DNA from: Bacteroidota bacterium
Lineage (GTDB): Bacteria > Bacteroidota > Bacteroidia > Flavobacteriales_F > PHOS-HE28
Reading direction: 5' to 3'
DNA length: 47,172 nucleotides
Assembly (NCBI GenBank): GCA_023418095.1
Contig: JAEZDL010000064.1
Coordinates: forward strand, 1-47,172
The notes beneath the pieces were generated by a model. The model ran no database searches and had not been told where the DNA came from. It was given only the letters and a program-made list of their open reading frames with translations. The position numbers and the translations under genes are program-made. Shown here piece after piece: positions 1-8,500 of the stretch. The first letter of the stretch is position 1, and the number at the start of each line of letters is the position of its first letter.

Positions 1-306
1 GAACCTGGCGTGAACAAGCTGATACGTGCCGCTTATCATCTGCTGGATCTGCAGACCTACTTCACCGCCGGTGTGCAGGAAGTGCGCGCCTGGACGATCC
101 ACAAGGGCGACACCGGCCCGAAGGCCGCAGGTGTGATCCACAGCGATTTCGAGAAAGGCTACATCCGCGCGGAAGTGATCAGCTTCGAGGATTTCGTGAA
201 ACATGGCAGTGAGGCCGCCTGCCGCGCCGCCGGCCGGTTACGGATAGAAGGGAAGGAATATGTGGTGAAGGACGGGGATGTGATGCATTTCCTGTTCAAT
301 GTGTGA
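1..306 (+). CDS. ychF: Ribosome-binding ATPase YchF, C-terminal part
   Basis: The reading frame is open to the left window edge, so only the last ~100 residues of a ~365-residue protein are present. The segment contains the highly conserved YchF TGS-domain end: LQTYFTAGVQEVRAWT, then AAGVIHSDFEKGYIRAEV and a final DGDVMHFLFNV. YchF is an Obg-related P-loop protein that prefers ATP and binds ribosomes in the cytoplasm. The N-terminal G domain lies outside the window and could not be inspected. The GTG/ATG-like codon near position 10 is internal and is not the start. Confidence 0.95.
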   Translation, partial: EPGVNKLIRAAYHLLDLQTYFTAGVQEVRAWTIHKGDTGPKAAGVIHSDFEKGYIRAEVISFEDFVKHGSEAACRAAGRLRIEGKEYVVKDGDVMHFLFNV

Positions 307-339
307 GTGCGCAGCATGACCGGACCATGCACGATTGCG

Positions 340-347
340 TAAATTCG
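340..347 (+). promoter_or_regulatory. Promoter -7 box just before the aspartic protease gene
   Basis: TAAATTCG fits the Bacteroidota -7 consensus TAnnTTTG with the common C variant. It ends four bases before the ATG at 352, so the predicted transcript starts at or next to the start codon. No clear -33 TTTG is visible. Inferred from motif and position only. Confidence 0.45.
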
Positions 348-351
348 TTGC

Positions 352-732
352 ATGGGTCTGGTGAACGGCCGTTTCCTGCTGAAGAACCCGCGGCTTCCTG
401 AGTTGCAGCCTGTGCAGGTGGATGCACTCGTGGATACCGGGGCCGTTCATCTATGCATCCCGGAGCATGTGCAGATCCAGTTGAAGCTTGAACCTATCGA
501 ACAGAAGGAAGTGACCCTGGCCGATGGCAGGCGAAGGCTCGTTCCGTACGTAGGCCCGATCGAGATCAAGTTGAAGAACAGGACCGGCTTCGCAGGAGCA
601 TTGGTGATGGGCGATCAAGTGCTGCTGGGAGCGATCCCCATGAAGGATATGGATCTGGTGGTGGTGCCCAAGACGCGGCAGGTAGATGTGAACCCGGAAA
701 GTCCGAATGTGGCTTCGAGTAGTGTGCGGTGA
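352..732 (+). CDS. Clan AA retropepsin-like aspartic protease family protein
   Basis: This 126-residue protein carries the aspartic protease signature VDALVDTGAVHLCIP (catalytic D28, followed by TG). About 65 residues later there is a hydrophobic-hydrophobic-Gly segment (LLGAIPMKDMDLVV), the usual second half of the retropepsin fold. The length fits single-domain bacterial clan AA proteins, which must dimerise to form an active site with one Asp from each chain. No signal peptide or membrane segment is visible, so it is probably cytoplasmic. It follows ychF by 45 bases and has its own -7 box (340-347). Substrates of this family are not known, and proteolytic activity is inferred from the motif. 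Confidence 0.75.
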   Translation: MGLVNGRFLLKNPRLPELQPVQVDALVDTGAVHLCIPEHVQIQLKLEPIEQKEVTLADGRRRLVPYVGPIEIKLKNRTGFAGALVMGDQVLLGAIPMKDMDLVVVPKTRQVDVNPESPNVASSSVR

Positions 733-747
733 GCTGAATAGTTTCAA

Positions 748-755
748 TAGATTTG
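748..755 (+). promoter_or_regulatory. Promoter -7 box for the small secreted protein gene
   Basis: TAGATTTG is an exact match to the Bacteroidota TAnnTTTG consensus and lies 15 bases before the ATG at 771. It argues for the ATG at 771 as the start and against the in-frame TTG at 753, which lies inside the box. Confidence 0.5.
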
Positions 756-770
756 TCGAAAACCAGAAAG

Positions 771-1193
771 ATGCGCTGCACCTTCTTGTTATTGATCCTG
801 TCAATGGTCTTCAATGTTCTTGCTCAAGACCCTGTGATAGTAATTTATAGCACAGTTCCTGATAGACTTCCATTTGAAGTCAGTTTATTCCTTGATGCTA
901 AAGCTATGTATGCCGCACCGTTGCACAAAAACAAAAAGCTCATCTATTCATGTAAAACAACGGGTCATAGGGTACTGTTGGCAAAATCTCTGAACGCTCC
1001 CAATGTGCGATCCGCGACGAAAGAGATAAATGTCACTGCGAACGATACACTTTACTTTAATCTGGGTGGTTATGGAAAGGTTGGGGAGTCTGGCCATGAT
1101 TCAATATATTTAATTGACATTACTGACGACCAGAAGCAACGTAGTAAGCTTAATAAGAAGGAATTCGTTGCAGTTCTTTCTCGTGAAGATTAG
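771..1193 (+). CDS. Small exported protein of unknown function
   Basis: The product has 140 residues. It begins with a clear Sec signal peptide (MRCTFLLLILSMVFNVLA, cut before QDP), so it is exported to the periplasm or cell surface. The mature part is about 120 residues and contains several beta-strand-like stretches (VIVIYSTVP, PFEVSLFLD, TLYFNLGGYGK). I recognise no family. The ATG at 771 is preferred over the upstream TTG at 753 because the promoter box overlaps that TTG. The gene is noticeably AT-richer and poorer in GATC than its neighbours, which suggests recent acquisition or weak selection. Confidence 0.7.
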   Translation: MRCTFLLLILSMVFNVLAQDPVIVIYSTVPDRLPFEVSLFLDAKAMYAAPLHKNKKLIYSCKTTGHRVLLAKSLNAPNVRSATKEINVTANDTLYFNLGGYGKVGESGHDSIYLIDITDDQKQRSKLNKKEFVAVLSRED

Positions 1194-1200
1194 CGGTTAC

Positions 1201-1335
1201 GAATCCGCGTGAGCGATAGGAGCGGCACCCCGCAAGCGACCGCAGGGAGTGCGGAGTATAGCGGATAGCGCGACCCGCCTTCGCATTGCTTCGGCGGGCG
1301 CAGCCCGGAACGATGAAAAGGCGGGGCACGCCCAA
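1201..1335 (+). repeat. Dispersed intergenic repeat, copy 1
   Basis: This ~135-base GC-rich element starts GAATCCGCGTGAGCGATAGG and ends near GGGGCACGCCC. It contains an internal hairpin (CCCGCC...GGCGGG around 1274-1298). Related copies lie at 42228-42373 (same strand) and 44249-44379 (opposite strand). After the element comes an AT-rich palindromic stretch built from TGATCATCTGATC-like words (1384-1414), which is also found next to copy 2. No coding potential is apparent. Confidence 0.75.
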
Positions 1336-1416
1336 AACCCTCAGAACCCTTTCCTTTGCGGCCGATCAGTGAGAAAGCCATCATCTGATCATCTCATTAT
1401 CTGATCATCTGATCGA

Positions 1417-2490
1417 ATGGACTTCTTCCGCAACTTCAAGAGCGTTACAAAGACCTGCTACGGCCGCGGCAGCTTCGGCAGGCTCGGCGAGATCCTGGAG
1501 CCGCACCGCACAGGCTTCATGGTCTTTCTTGTCGATCACTACTTCCAGGACAAGCCGGAATTCCAGCAACGCATACCGCTGAGGGATGGCGATGAACTGA
1601 TCTTCTGTAGTACAGCCAAGGAGCCCAGCACCGAGCAGATCGATGGCCTCCGCGATGACATCCTCAAGTGCCGCGGGTTGCCGGCCGGTGTGATCGGGAT
1701 CGGCGGCGGTAATGTGATGGATGTGGCGAAAGCACTCTCGCTGATGTTCACCAACGAAGGCAGCAGCGTGCAGTACCAAGGTCTCAATCTGATCAAGAAG
1801 CCCGGGATCTACCATTGCGGCGTGCCTACGATCAGCGGCACCGGCGCGGAGGTGAGCATGACGGCGGTGCTCACCGGTCCGGTGAAAAAGCTCGGCCTCA
1901 AATGCGACTGGACGGTCTTCGACCAGATCGTGCTCGATCCCGATCTGATCGCGACGGTGCCCACCGATCAATGGTTCTACACCGGCATGGATACCTACAT
2001 CCATAGCGTGGAAGCGATCACCGGCACCAAGAAGAACACATTCGCGGAGGCGTACAGCGAGAAATCGCTCGACATGTGCCGCGAGGTTTTTCTGAAGCTC
2101 GATCGGAAAGATCCGAAGAGCGATGAAAAGCTGATGGTGGCGAGCTACATGGGCGGGCTGAGTCTCACGTACAGCGAGGTTGGCGTGTGCCACGCGCTGA
2201 GCTACGGCCTGGGCAAGGTGCTGGAGATCCACCATTGCATCGCGAATTGCATCGCCTTCGATAAACTTGAAGATGTCTACGGCGACTACGTGCAGGAATT
2301 CCGATCGATGGTGAAGCATAACAACGTGCACATTCCGCAAGGCCTGGCGAAGGATTGGGACGAAGCCACGATCGATGCCATGGCCGAGGTGGCCTACAAC
2401 CTGCCGCACATGTGGGAACACGCGTTCGGTCGCGATTGGCAGAAGGTGCTTGATCGCGAGCGGATCAAGGGGTGGTATAGGAGGATGTAG
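1417..2490 (+). CDS. Iron-containing alcohol dehydrogenase, KdnB-like
   Basis: This 357-residue protein belongs to the Fe-dependent (group III) alcohol dehydrogenases. It shows the NAD(P)-binding GGGNVMDVAK motif (residues 96-105), the PTISGTGAE loop (137-145) and candidate metal ligands D192, H196, H259 and H272/H273. The overall sequence most resembles KdnB, 3-deoxy-D-manno-octulosonate 8-oxidase, which oxidises Kdo C8 before transamination to Kdo8N for lipopolysaccharide. The partner aminotransferase KdnA is not in this window, so the substrate is an inference. It is cytoplasmic. It starts directly after the repeat at 1201-1335 and its AT-rich tail. Confidence 0.75.
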   Translation: MDFFRNFKSVTKTCYGRGSFGRLGEILEPHRTGFMVFLVDHYFQDKPEFQQRIPLRDGDELIFCSTAKEPSTEQIDGLRDDILKCRGLPAGVIGIGGGNVMDVAKALSLMFTNEGSSVQYQGLNLIKKPGIYHCGVPTISGTGAEVSMTAVLTGPVKKLGLKCDWTVFDQIVLDPDLIATVPTDQWFYTGMDTYIHSVEAITGTKKNTFAEAYSEKSLDMCREVFLKLDRKDPKSDEKLMVASYMGGLSLTYSEVGVCHALSYGLGKVLEIHHCIANCIAFDKLEDVYGDYVQEFRSMVKHNNVHIPQGLAKDWDEATIDAMAEVAYNLPHMWEHAFGRDWQKVLDRERIKGWYRRM

Positions 2491-2493
2491 GAG

Positions 2494-2793
2494 ATGAGGC
2501 TGAACCGATCGCTTTACTTTAACCTGATAACAGTTCTGCTTTATCTGGTTGGCCTGCAAACCTGGTTCAGATCTCAAGGAGATACACAGCGTGTGGCCGC
2601 AGTTGCTATCATGGTGTTCAGCATTTGTTTGGTAATAGTGCACATTCTCGTCTTGATTGGTGGTTTGATCGCATCATATCTACGGAAGGATCATAGCGCT
2701 ATGATGAGGTATTTGCGCCTTGTCTTTTTAGTTTTCATAGTAGGACTCGCGCTGAGCTATATGAACGGCGTCGCTGTCCAATTGTTCGTTTAA
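2494..2793 (+). CDS. Small membrane protein, three TM segments
   Basis: The product has 99 residues with three hydrophobic helices: roughly 9-21, 33-62 and 75-97, the middle one long. It starts three bases after the stop of the dehydrogenase gene, so the two are probably co-transcribed. I recognise no family. Its base composition is AT-richer than the upstream gene. The 3' end overlaps, on the opposite strand, the shifted reading frame of the broken gene at 2728-3764. Confidence 0.6.
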   Translation: MRLNRSLYFNLITVLLYLVGLQTWFRSQGDTQRVAAVAIMVFSICLVIVHILVLIGGLIASYLRKDHSAMMRYLRLVFLVFIVGLALSYMNGVAVQLFV

Positions 2794-3764
2794 ATGAAAG
2801 GTCCTACTCTTTTCGCATCTGTTTTTTATGATCCCCAAGATATTCTCTTGAATATCGCTCATGATCCACTGGCTCCATGGGCCACTATAGAGTTGAAATT
2901 CGTGGATAATCGGAACCTTGAAGAGAGATCAAGGCGTACAGAATCCTTACTTAGTTGTACCAATTCATACCTTCCTTCGAGTACGTCGAAATAATTTCCG
3001 CCAACCAATACATGTTCATCCAACGCACTTGGCGGGATCGACGCTGGATCGGTCTCAATGTCGAATGCCAGAGTCTTCAGCGGAACCAGTTCTGTAACCG
3101 TTTCAGTGAAGAACAAACCTCTATCGAATCGGGCTATGCGCACACCGCCTACCGCGATCGTGTCAAGGGTGGCTTCAAGCGGTCTTGGAAAACCAAGGAA
3201 TTGAAACAGACTTGGATCATTTTCTTCTTCGGAGATTAGATCGACCCTTGTGATCTCTTCCCATATCCTGGCAGGTTCGGCATGGATCACGATCGAAGTT
3301 CTTTCCTCAAAGAGCCGTGTGTTCAAACCTAAATGTTCTTCCAGTGGTGCAAGCAATAAGGGCAGGAGCATCACGATCGATGTAGAGATCCTATTCGGAT
3401 CACGGTAGAATAGTTTGATCCCCACGTAACCGCCGATCAATGCCATTACAGCGAAGATCGGAATGGCCATGATCGAACAGATCAAACCTTCGAGTTTGAA
3501 AAGAAAAGAGATCAGAATAACGCCAATGATCGATGCCACTGGCATCAGCAAAGCCACTATCCTCGAGGCTTTGTAGATCTTCTCATTTTGATATGCTGTG
3601 ACCATTCCAATAATGAATGGGACAAGTACAATAAATGTCAATGTCATGAGTCCGTCGGTAGCCAACAGGTCCCATTCAGTCTCGGCAGCCAATAGTGCAC
3701 GCACAATGAGACCGTAACCAACGCCATATAAGATCCCCCTGAACCTGCTAGGTTGAAACTTCAT
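2728..3764 (-). pseudogene. Frameshifted membrane protein with SRPBCC (START-like) domain
   Basis: The N-terminal ~150 residues hold about five transmembrane helices. They are followed by an SRPBCC/polyketide-cyclase-like domain (from IHAEPARIWEEITRVDLI to FRLSTNFN). The main frame stops at 2859, but the adjacent frame continues with LYSGPWSQWIMSDIQENIL and IIKNRCEK, an amphipathic helix that completes the START fold. A single missing base near 2889-2895 explains the break. It is either a real frameshift mutation or a sequencing error. The start is taken at ATG 3764 (MKFQPSRFRG); an upstream ATG at 3791 is also in frame. The shifted frame runs to a stop at 2728, inside the convergent gene. 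Confidence 0.65.
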
Positions 3765-3829
3765 TGCTATACGCTTGATCGTGATCGCCAATATTACTCG
3801 TTCAAAAAAGCCTTCCGACCTTTGCGGCC

Positions 3830-4582
3830 ATGCGAAAGATCGTAGCGGGCAACTGGAAGATGAACAACGATCGCACGGCAGCGATCGATCTGATCGAAGG
3901 GATCATCGGCAACTTGAATGGATCGGAAGTGGAAGTGGTGATCGCGCCACCGTTCCCATTCCTCCAGGCAGCGGTCGAGCGCGCACGCGGATCACGCGTC
4001 ACCGTCGCGGCCCAGAATTGTCACCAGGCGGAGAAAGGCGCCTTCACCGGCGAGGTGAGCGTAGGTATGCTTGAAAGTCTTGGCGTTGGCGCGTGCATCG
4101 TGGGCCACAGCGAGCGCCGCCAGTACTTCTGCGAAACGGACAGCATCGTGCGCCAGAAGATCGAACTGTTGTTGAAGTACGGCATCACGCCGATCTACTG
4201 CTGCGGTGAAGTGAAGGAGGAACGTGAAAGCGGAAAGCATTTCGACGTGGTCGCAGCGCAGATCAAGGAAGCACTTTCCGGCTTCGATCAAAATGCCATG
4301 GCGCGGATCGTGATCGCATACGAACCGGTATGGGCGATCGGCACAGGACTCACCGCCACGCCCGATCAGGCACAGGAGATGCATGCATTCATCCGCCAGC
4401 AGATCCGATCGATGGTGAACGAAGTGGCGGATGCCGTTCCGATCCTATACGGTGGCAGCTGCAAACCCGATAACGCGCAAAGTCTCTTCAGCCAGAAGGA
4501 CGTGAACGGCGGGTTGATCGGTGGCGCTTCACTCGATGCCGATCAATTCACGCAACTGATCCAGATCGCTGCGAAGGTGTAG
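3830..4582 (+). CDS. tpiA: Triosephosphate isomerase
   Basis: This 250-residue enzyme interconverts dihydroxyacetone phosphate and glyceraldehyde 3-phosphate in glycolysis and gluconeogenesis (cytoplasm). Family hallmarks are present: GNWKMN with K10, GHSERR with electrophile H93, the AYEPVWAIGTG segment with catalytic base E165 and phosphate loop 6, and the YGGSCKPDN and GLIGGASL phosphate-binding segments. It is full length. A GACCTTTG box (3817-3824) ends five bases before the ATG, one of several cases here where a -7-like box almost touches the start codon. It opens the co-directional block that continues with prmA. Confidence 0.98.
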   Translation: MRKIVAGNWKMNNDRTAAIDLIEGIIGNLNGSEVEVVIAPPFPFLQAAVERARGSRVTVAAQNCHQAEKGAFTGEVSVGMLESLGVGACIVGHSERRQYFCETDSIVRQKIELLLKYGITPIYCCGEVKEERESGKHFDVVAAQIKEALSGFDQNAMARIVIAYEPVWAIGTGLTATPDQAQEMHAFIRQQIRSMVNEVADAVPILYGGSCKPDNAQSLFSQKDVNGGLIGGASLDADQFTQLIQIAAKV

Positions 4583-4584
4583 GA

Positions 4585-4743
4585 GCAAGTAGCCAGCGGC
4601 AAGTAGCCAGCGGCAAGTAGCCAGCGGCAAGTCGCAAGTCGCCAGCGGCAAGTCGGTCACCATTCACCATTCACCATTCACCAGTCACCATTCACTCTTT
4701 CACTCTTTCACCCTTCACTCTTTCACCCTTTCACTCTCTTCCC
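4585..4743. repeat. Two adjacent short tandem arrays between tpiA and prmA
   Basis: The first array has three perfect copies of GCAAGTAGCCAGCG (4585-4626) followed by degenerate copies to about 4656. The second, to 4743, is built from heptamers and octamers of the TCACCAT, TTCACCC and TTCACTCT type. The array ends two bases before the prmA start codon. A similar TCACCAT/TTCACTT array lies at 36066-36110 directly before another start codon. Low-complexity expansion is the simplest explanation. Confidence 0.85.
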
Positions 4744-4745
4744 GA

Positions 4746-5579
4746 ATGCCTTACACCAAAGTCTCCTTCCTGATGCAGCCGCTCGATCCGTGGCGCGACA
4801 TACTCATGGTGGAGCTTGGCGAGATCGGTTACGATACGTTCGAGGAAACTCCCGGCGGACTTGATGCCTATATCCGATCGGAGCTGTTCGATCCAAAGGC
4901 TTTTTCCGATCTGCTCACTTTGCGCGATCCGCATGTTTCTGTGAATTGGACATCGATCGAGATCGCCGATCGGAATTGGAACGCCGAGTGGGAGAGCAGT
5001 TTCCAGCCGGTGGAAGTAGGACAGGAGGTGAGGATCAGGGCTGATTTCCACGAAAGCGTTCCTGGATTCGCACACGAGATCGTGATCACGCCACAGATGG
5101 CTTTTGGAACAGGTCATCACGCCACCACGCGAATGATGGTGGAAGCAATGCTCGGGCTGGATCTGGACGGGAATAATGTTTGCGATCTGGGATGCGGTAC
5201 GGGAGTGCTTGCGATCCTGGCCGAACAACGCGGCGCCCAGCAGATCCTGGCGATCGATATCGATATGCAGGCTGTGACGAACGCACGGGAAAATATCCAA
5301 CGGAACGGCTGTACGCGGATCGATGTTGAAAAGGGTGACGCACAGATGCTTTGTGGTAAAATGTTCGACGTTATCTTGGCCAACATCGAACGCAACACGT
5401 TGCTCGAGGCCATGGACCTGATGTTCGCCGCCCTTCGATCGGGCGGTGCGCTTCTGCTCAGCGGCTTCGTTCCCACCGATCGGCACATGCTGGCGCAACG
5501 CGCGCGTGAGGCCGGTTTTATGCTGGCCGAACGTATGAACGAGGGCGATTGGGCGTTGTTGGGTTGCAGAAAGCCATGA
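4746..5579 (+). CDS. prmA: Ribosomal protein L11 methyltransferase
   Basis: This 277-residue protein transfers methyl groups from S-adenosylmethionine to ribosomal protein L11. It shows the PrmA-specific PQMAFGTGHHATT motif (116-128), the SAM-binding DLGCGTGVLAI motif (147-157), an acidic AIDID at the next strand, and NIERNTLL as the active-site segment. The N-terminal ~100 residues form the L11-recognition domain. Its stop codon overlaps the ATGATG start of the next gene, which suggests translational coupling. The start follows a tandem repeat with no ribosome binding site. Confidence 0.95.
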   Translation: MPYTKVSFLMQPLDPWRDILMVELGEIGYDTFEETPGGLDAYIRSELFDPKAFSDLLTLRDPHVSVNWTSIEIADRNWNAEWESSFQPVEVGQEVRIRADFHESVPGFAHEIVITPQMAFGTGHHATTRMMVEAMLGLDLDGNNVCDLGCGTGVLAILAEQRGAQQILAIDIDMQAVTNARENIQRNGCTRIDVEKGDAQMLCGKMFDVILANIERNTLLEAMDLMFAALRSGGALLLSGFVPTDRHMLAQRAREAGFMLAERMNEGDWALLGCRKP

Positions 5580-8500
5580 TGGAACTCAAGTTGTCAGTTA
5601 TTGGTTGTCGGATGTCAGTCCTTCACCCGTTCAGGTATTTCCTGACAACGGACAACGGACAACAGACAACTGTCCTCAGGTACGCACTGCCATTGGTGTT
5701 GATCCTGCTCTACGGATCTGTTGCGGCTCAACAGAAACCCTTCAGCAAGGATCCAGTGGTTTTCCTGGAAGAGATCACCGAGATGATGGTGGAGGCGAAC
5801 AAGAAGGAAGGCCGCGAATTCATCGAGACGGAATTCACACCGGTATGGAACGGTGGTTATTACAATTCGCAACAGCGCGATCGCATCGTTGATGTGGCGA
5901 ACTACATGCAGAAGAAGCGTTTCGAGGCATTTCCATTCTACAAGGACTACCTCACCGCGGTGATCGAATTCTCGCGCAGCGGAAGAAGTCCGGCGGAATT
6001 CGATCAATGGATGCTGAGCATGGAGAAGGTGGTGCAAAGCGGCCGCAAGCAGGCCGTTCAATCCTTCATCGCCACATGCGCGGGACTGTTCAAGGACAAT
6101 GTGCTCTTCTCCAGCGCGAGCACCAATTGGCGCAGCAGTACCTCGAAGTTCACCTTCGCGTTCGATTCGATCCCGAAAGTGATCTTCCCTGCGGCCGATC
6201 TGCGGTGCACATCAAAGGGCGACAGCACGGTGATCCGCAATACTTCGGGCATCTTCTATCCAACGCGCGATCTGTGGGAAGGCACCGGAGGAAAGCTCAC
6301 CTGGGAGCGTGCCGGCCTCGATCCAACTTCAACCTACGCGGAATGGGACCATGCATATGAGATCCGGTTGAAGAGTTCGGAGATCTCGATCGATTCAGTG
6401 CGTTTCAAGGATCCGTATTTCGAGAAACCATTGCTGGGCGAAATGACCGACAAAGTGCTCGCCAACGTGACCAAAGAGAACGCAAGCTATCCGCAGTTCG
6501 AGAGCTACGATCGGCGAATGAAGATCCGCAACATCGCCAACGAGATCGATTTCGAAGGCGGTTTCACCATGCAGGGTGCCAAGCTGCAGGGCTATGGAAC
6601 GCGCGATGAGCCAGCGTATCTCACATTCTACCGCGAAAAAAAACCGTTCATCATCAGCAGCGGACTTCTCTTCAGCATTGAGCCGGAACGCATCACAAGT
6701 GACGATGTGTTCGTGCGCATGAAGTTGGAGAAGGATTCGATCTACCACCACAATGTGAGCCTGCGTTTCCAGAAGGACAAGCGCCAGCTATCGGTGATCA
6801 AGAAGGAGGAAGGTCTTTCCAAGGCACCGTTCTACAATTCGTACCACCAGCTGGACATGTACTTCGAAGTGCTCACCTGGATCCAGGGCGATCCGGTGGT
6901 GCACATGGGCAACCTTTCGGGCAGTTCGCAAACGCAGGCGAGCTTCGAGAGCTTCAACTATTTCCGCGGAAAGCGCTACATGGGAATGATGGGGATCGAT
7001 AACACCCATCCACTGATCCGGATCAACGATTTCAGCAAACAGAACGACGGCAGATTCTACGCGCAGGATTTCGCCAATCACATCCGCATGCAGAAGGAAC
7101 AGGTGATCACCATGTTGATCGACATGGCGAACAAAGGTTACCTGGTGTACGATACGGAGAACGAATGGGTGGAGGTGAATCCGCGGTTGAAACAGCACAT
7201 TCTCAACAGCGCCGGAAAGCAGGATTATGATGCACTGCAGTTGAACAGCAACAGCGATGATGGTGTGAACGCTTCGCTCAATCTGCTCAACAACGATCTT
7301 ACCATGAAGGGTGTTTCGCGGATCCTGTTGAGCGATTCGCAGGACGTGAAGATCTACCCGAGCGAGAAGACGATCGTGGTGAAAAAGGATCGTGATTTCA
7401 GTTTCGGCGGAAGCATCCAGGCGGGGAAGCTCCAGTACTACGGAAAGGATTATTACTTCCATTATGAAACATTCGTGATCGATCTGCTCAACGTGGATTC
7501 AGTGGCGTTCCACGCGGACAGTTTCGAAAAGAACGAGGAAGGTCGCACCACGCTGGTGAAGGTGAAGAACGTGCTGGAGCAGGTCTCCGGAACGCTGGAG
7601 ATCGATCACGCTACGAACAAAAGCGGCTTGAAGCAGAAGGATTTCCCGGCCTATCCGAAATTCAACAGCACGCGCGAGAGCTATGTGTTCTATGACAAGC
7701 GTACGATCCAACGCGGCGTGTACGATCGGGAGAAATTCTATTACAAGAGCGATCCGTTCCAGATCGACAGCCTGGACAACTTTACCAATGCCGGTCTCTT
7801 CTTCAACGGCACGCTTGTCTCTGCCGGGATCTTCCCCGATATACATGAACCATTGCGGTTGCAGACTGATTATTCGCTCGGTTTCGAGCGATCCACCGGC
7901 GAAGCAGGAATGCCGTTGTATGGAAAGAAGGCGAAGTTCAACAATACCATCACGCTCAACAGCCGCGGCTTGCAGGGCAATGGCGATATGCAATTCCTTA
8001 CCACGACATTGTCGTCCAAAGGACTTGTCTTCACTCCGGACAGTACGATCGGCCGTGCGGACACGTTGACAAACCTTGCCTCCACATCACCATCGAAAGT
8101 ACCGAAGGTGACCGGTGGCGATCTGTATGTGCGGTTGGAGCCTGCGCGCGATCTGTTGCACAGCGAAAAACTGCGCAAGGCGATGGACATGTACGAAGGC
8201 CAGGCGCTGATGAACGGCTATACCGAACTCACGCCCAAAGGCATGACCGGCGCGGGAATGGTGGATTTTCACAATGCGACGCTCACCTCGGATCTGTTCC
8301 GCTTTGAAACGATGCAACTGCATGCTGATACATCGGATTTCAGGCTTACCGAAGGAGACATCTCCAGTATCGCGTTCAGCACGGATAACGTGAAAGCAAC
8401 AGTGAAGCTGGATGAGCGGATCGGTGAATTCGTCAGCAACGGCCAGGAAACAAAAGTGGAGTTCCCGGTGAACCAGTACATCTGTTACATGGATCGCTTC

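Noticed and set aside
1417..2490. A Kdo8N (kdn) gene cluster
   Set aside because: Only a KdnB-like gene is present. No PLP aminotransferase KdnA or other Kdo gene lies next to it in the window.
1405..2643. A 412-codon antisense frame over the KdnB-like gene
   Set aside because: It is a shadow. The plus strand carries an intact dehydrogenase with catalytic motifs. Similar long antisense frames occur over the large genes at 6-16 kb and have no recognisable protein pattern.
4585..4743. Tandem arrays considered as a CRISPR or replication origin iteron set
   Set aside because: Units are 7-14 bases and directly adjacent with no spacers, and there is no replication gene or DnaA box cluster nearby.
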